Of a DNA stretch of 34,153 nt, positions 33,724-34,153 are shown in pieces. This stretch comes from Candidatus Rokuibacteriota bacterium (GTDB lineage Bacteria; Methylomirabilota; Methylomirabilia; Rokubacteriales; CSP1-6): the NCBI GenBank assembly GCA_003221615.1, contig QHSQ01000121.1, positions 1 through 34,153 on the forward strand, given 5' to 3'. The translations under genes and the position numbers were made by a program. Positions within the stretch are counted from its first letter, which is position 1. Each line of letters starts with the position of its first letter. The notes under the pieces were generated by a model. It was not told the DNA's origin. It saw only the letters and a list, made by a program, of their open reading frames with translations, and did not search any database.

Positions 33724-34153
33724 TTACAGGTACTGACCCGTATTGACGACCCTCTCGACGCTCCGGAGCTTCTCTTTCGTCTCGCCCATGAGCGGCTTCA
33801 CGTAGACGATCCGCTCACCCTTCTTGCCGGCGATCTTGGCCCAGTCGTCAGGGTTGGTAGTGTTGGGGAGGTCTTCGTTCTCCTTGAACTCCTCGCGGAC
33901 GGCGGTGAGCAGGTCGTCGGCCATGATGCCCTTCTCGCCGCGGCCGATGTAGCGCTTGAGGGCGAGCTTCTTGGCGCGCCGCACCACCGACTCGATCATG
34001 GCGCCGGACGAGAAGTCCTTGAAGTAGAGGACCTCCTTGTCGCCGTTGGCGTAGGTGACCTCGAGGAAGCGGTTCTCTTCGCTCAACGCGTACATCGCCT
34101 CCACGGTCGTGGCGATCATGGAGTTGATGGCGCTGCCGATGTCCGTGCCCCGT
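33724..34153 (-). CDS. mpa: Proteasome-associated AAA+ ATPase, C-terminal part (5' end beyond window)
   Basis: The frame enters from the right edge and gives the last 142 residues. It shows the AAA+ lid region ([87 protein letters not shown]). It ends in GQYL, the C-terminal motif by which Mpa/ARC docks into the proteasome alpha ring. The N-terminal coiled coil that captures Pup lies outside the window. It is the first visible gene of the proteasome operon. Confidence 0.96.
   Translation of the reverse strand, partial: RGTDIGSAINSMIATTVEAMYALSEENRFLEVTYANGDKEVLYFKDFSSGAMIESVVRRAKKLALKRYIGRGEKGIMADDLLTAVREEFKENEDLPNTTNPDDWAKIAGKKGERIVYVKPLMGETKEKLRSVERVVNTGQYL

Overview
The window is GC-rich, densely packed bacterial chromosome. 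It encodes a CMP-KDO synthetase (kdsB), which implies lipopolysaccharide and so a Gram-negative envelope. It also carries a 20S proteasome locus of the Pup type (mpa, dop, prcB, prcA, pafA), two bactofilins, a luciferase-like flavin/F420 oxidoreductase and several carbohydrate-type ABC transporters. That mix suggests a soil or sediment lineage such as Methylomirabilota / Candidatus Rokubacteria. This placement is inferred from gene content alone; no rRNA or other phylogenetic marker is present.

Layout. 1-2033: 3' truncated fumarylacetoacetate-hydrolase-family gene (-), a secreted Pro-rich protein and a CusF-like copper-binding protein (+), and a membrane-anchored cytochrome c (-). 2034-5406: ABC importer operon 1 (+) with a solute-binding protein and two permeases but no ATPase, behind a clear promoter and ending in a long hairpin. 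5420-6973: divergent secreted cupin (-) and secreted beta-propeller protein (+). 6978-14586: ABC importer operon 2 (-), in transcription order two nearly identical solute-binding proteins, permease pair A/B separated by a 42-codon ORF, one MalK/UgpC-type ATPase, and a second permease pair C/D. 14587-18153: MFS transporter (-), MscS channel (+), radical SAM DNA-repair-like protein (+). 18364-23398: TPR lipoprotein (+) facing a minus-strand run of EamA permease with a His-rich tail, LLM oxidoreductase, kdsB and a TPR protein. 23426-28121: a 62-bp tandem repeat, then a histidine-utilisation operon hutU - amidohydrolase - hutH (+). 28135-34153: two bactofilins and the proteasome locus, all on the minus strand, with mpa cut by the right edge.

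How it fits together. The proteasome operon has the canonical mpa-dop-prcB-prcA-pafA order with catalytic residues intact, but no pup gene sits in its usual place between dop and prcB, where the gap is 2 bp. The tagging protein must be elsewhere or divergent. The hut operon has the first two histidine-degradation enzymes plus an amidohydrolase in place of a recognisable HutI or HutG. Operon 2 holds the only ABC ATPase in the window, so it may power up to three permease pairs. Its two solute-binding proteins are about 92% identical (counted by eye) and differ mainly in two three-residue clusters.

The best candidates for something new are the missing pup with paired G/C hairpins between mpa and dop, the duplicated binding proteins, the exactly fitted 42-codon ORF, the 62-bp tandem repeat before hutU, and the apparently leaderless radical SAM gene. 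No CRISPR array, transposase, integrase, tRNA or rRNA was seen.
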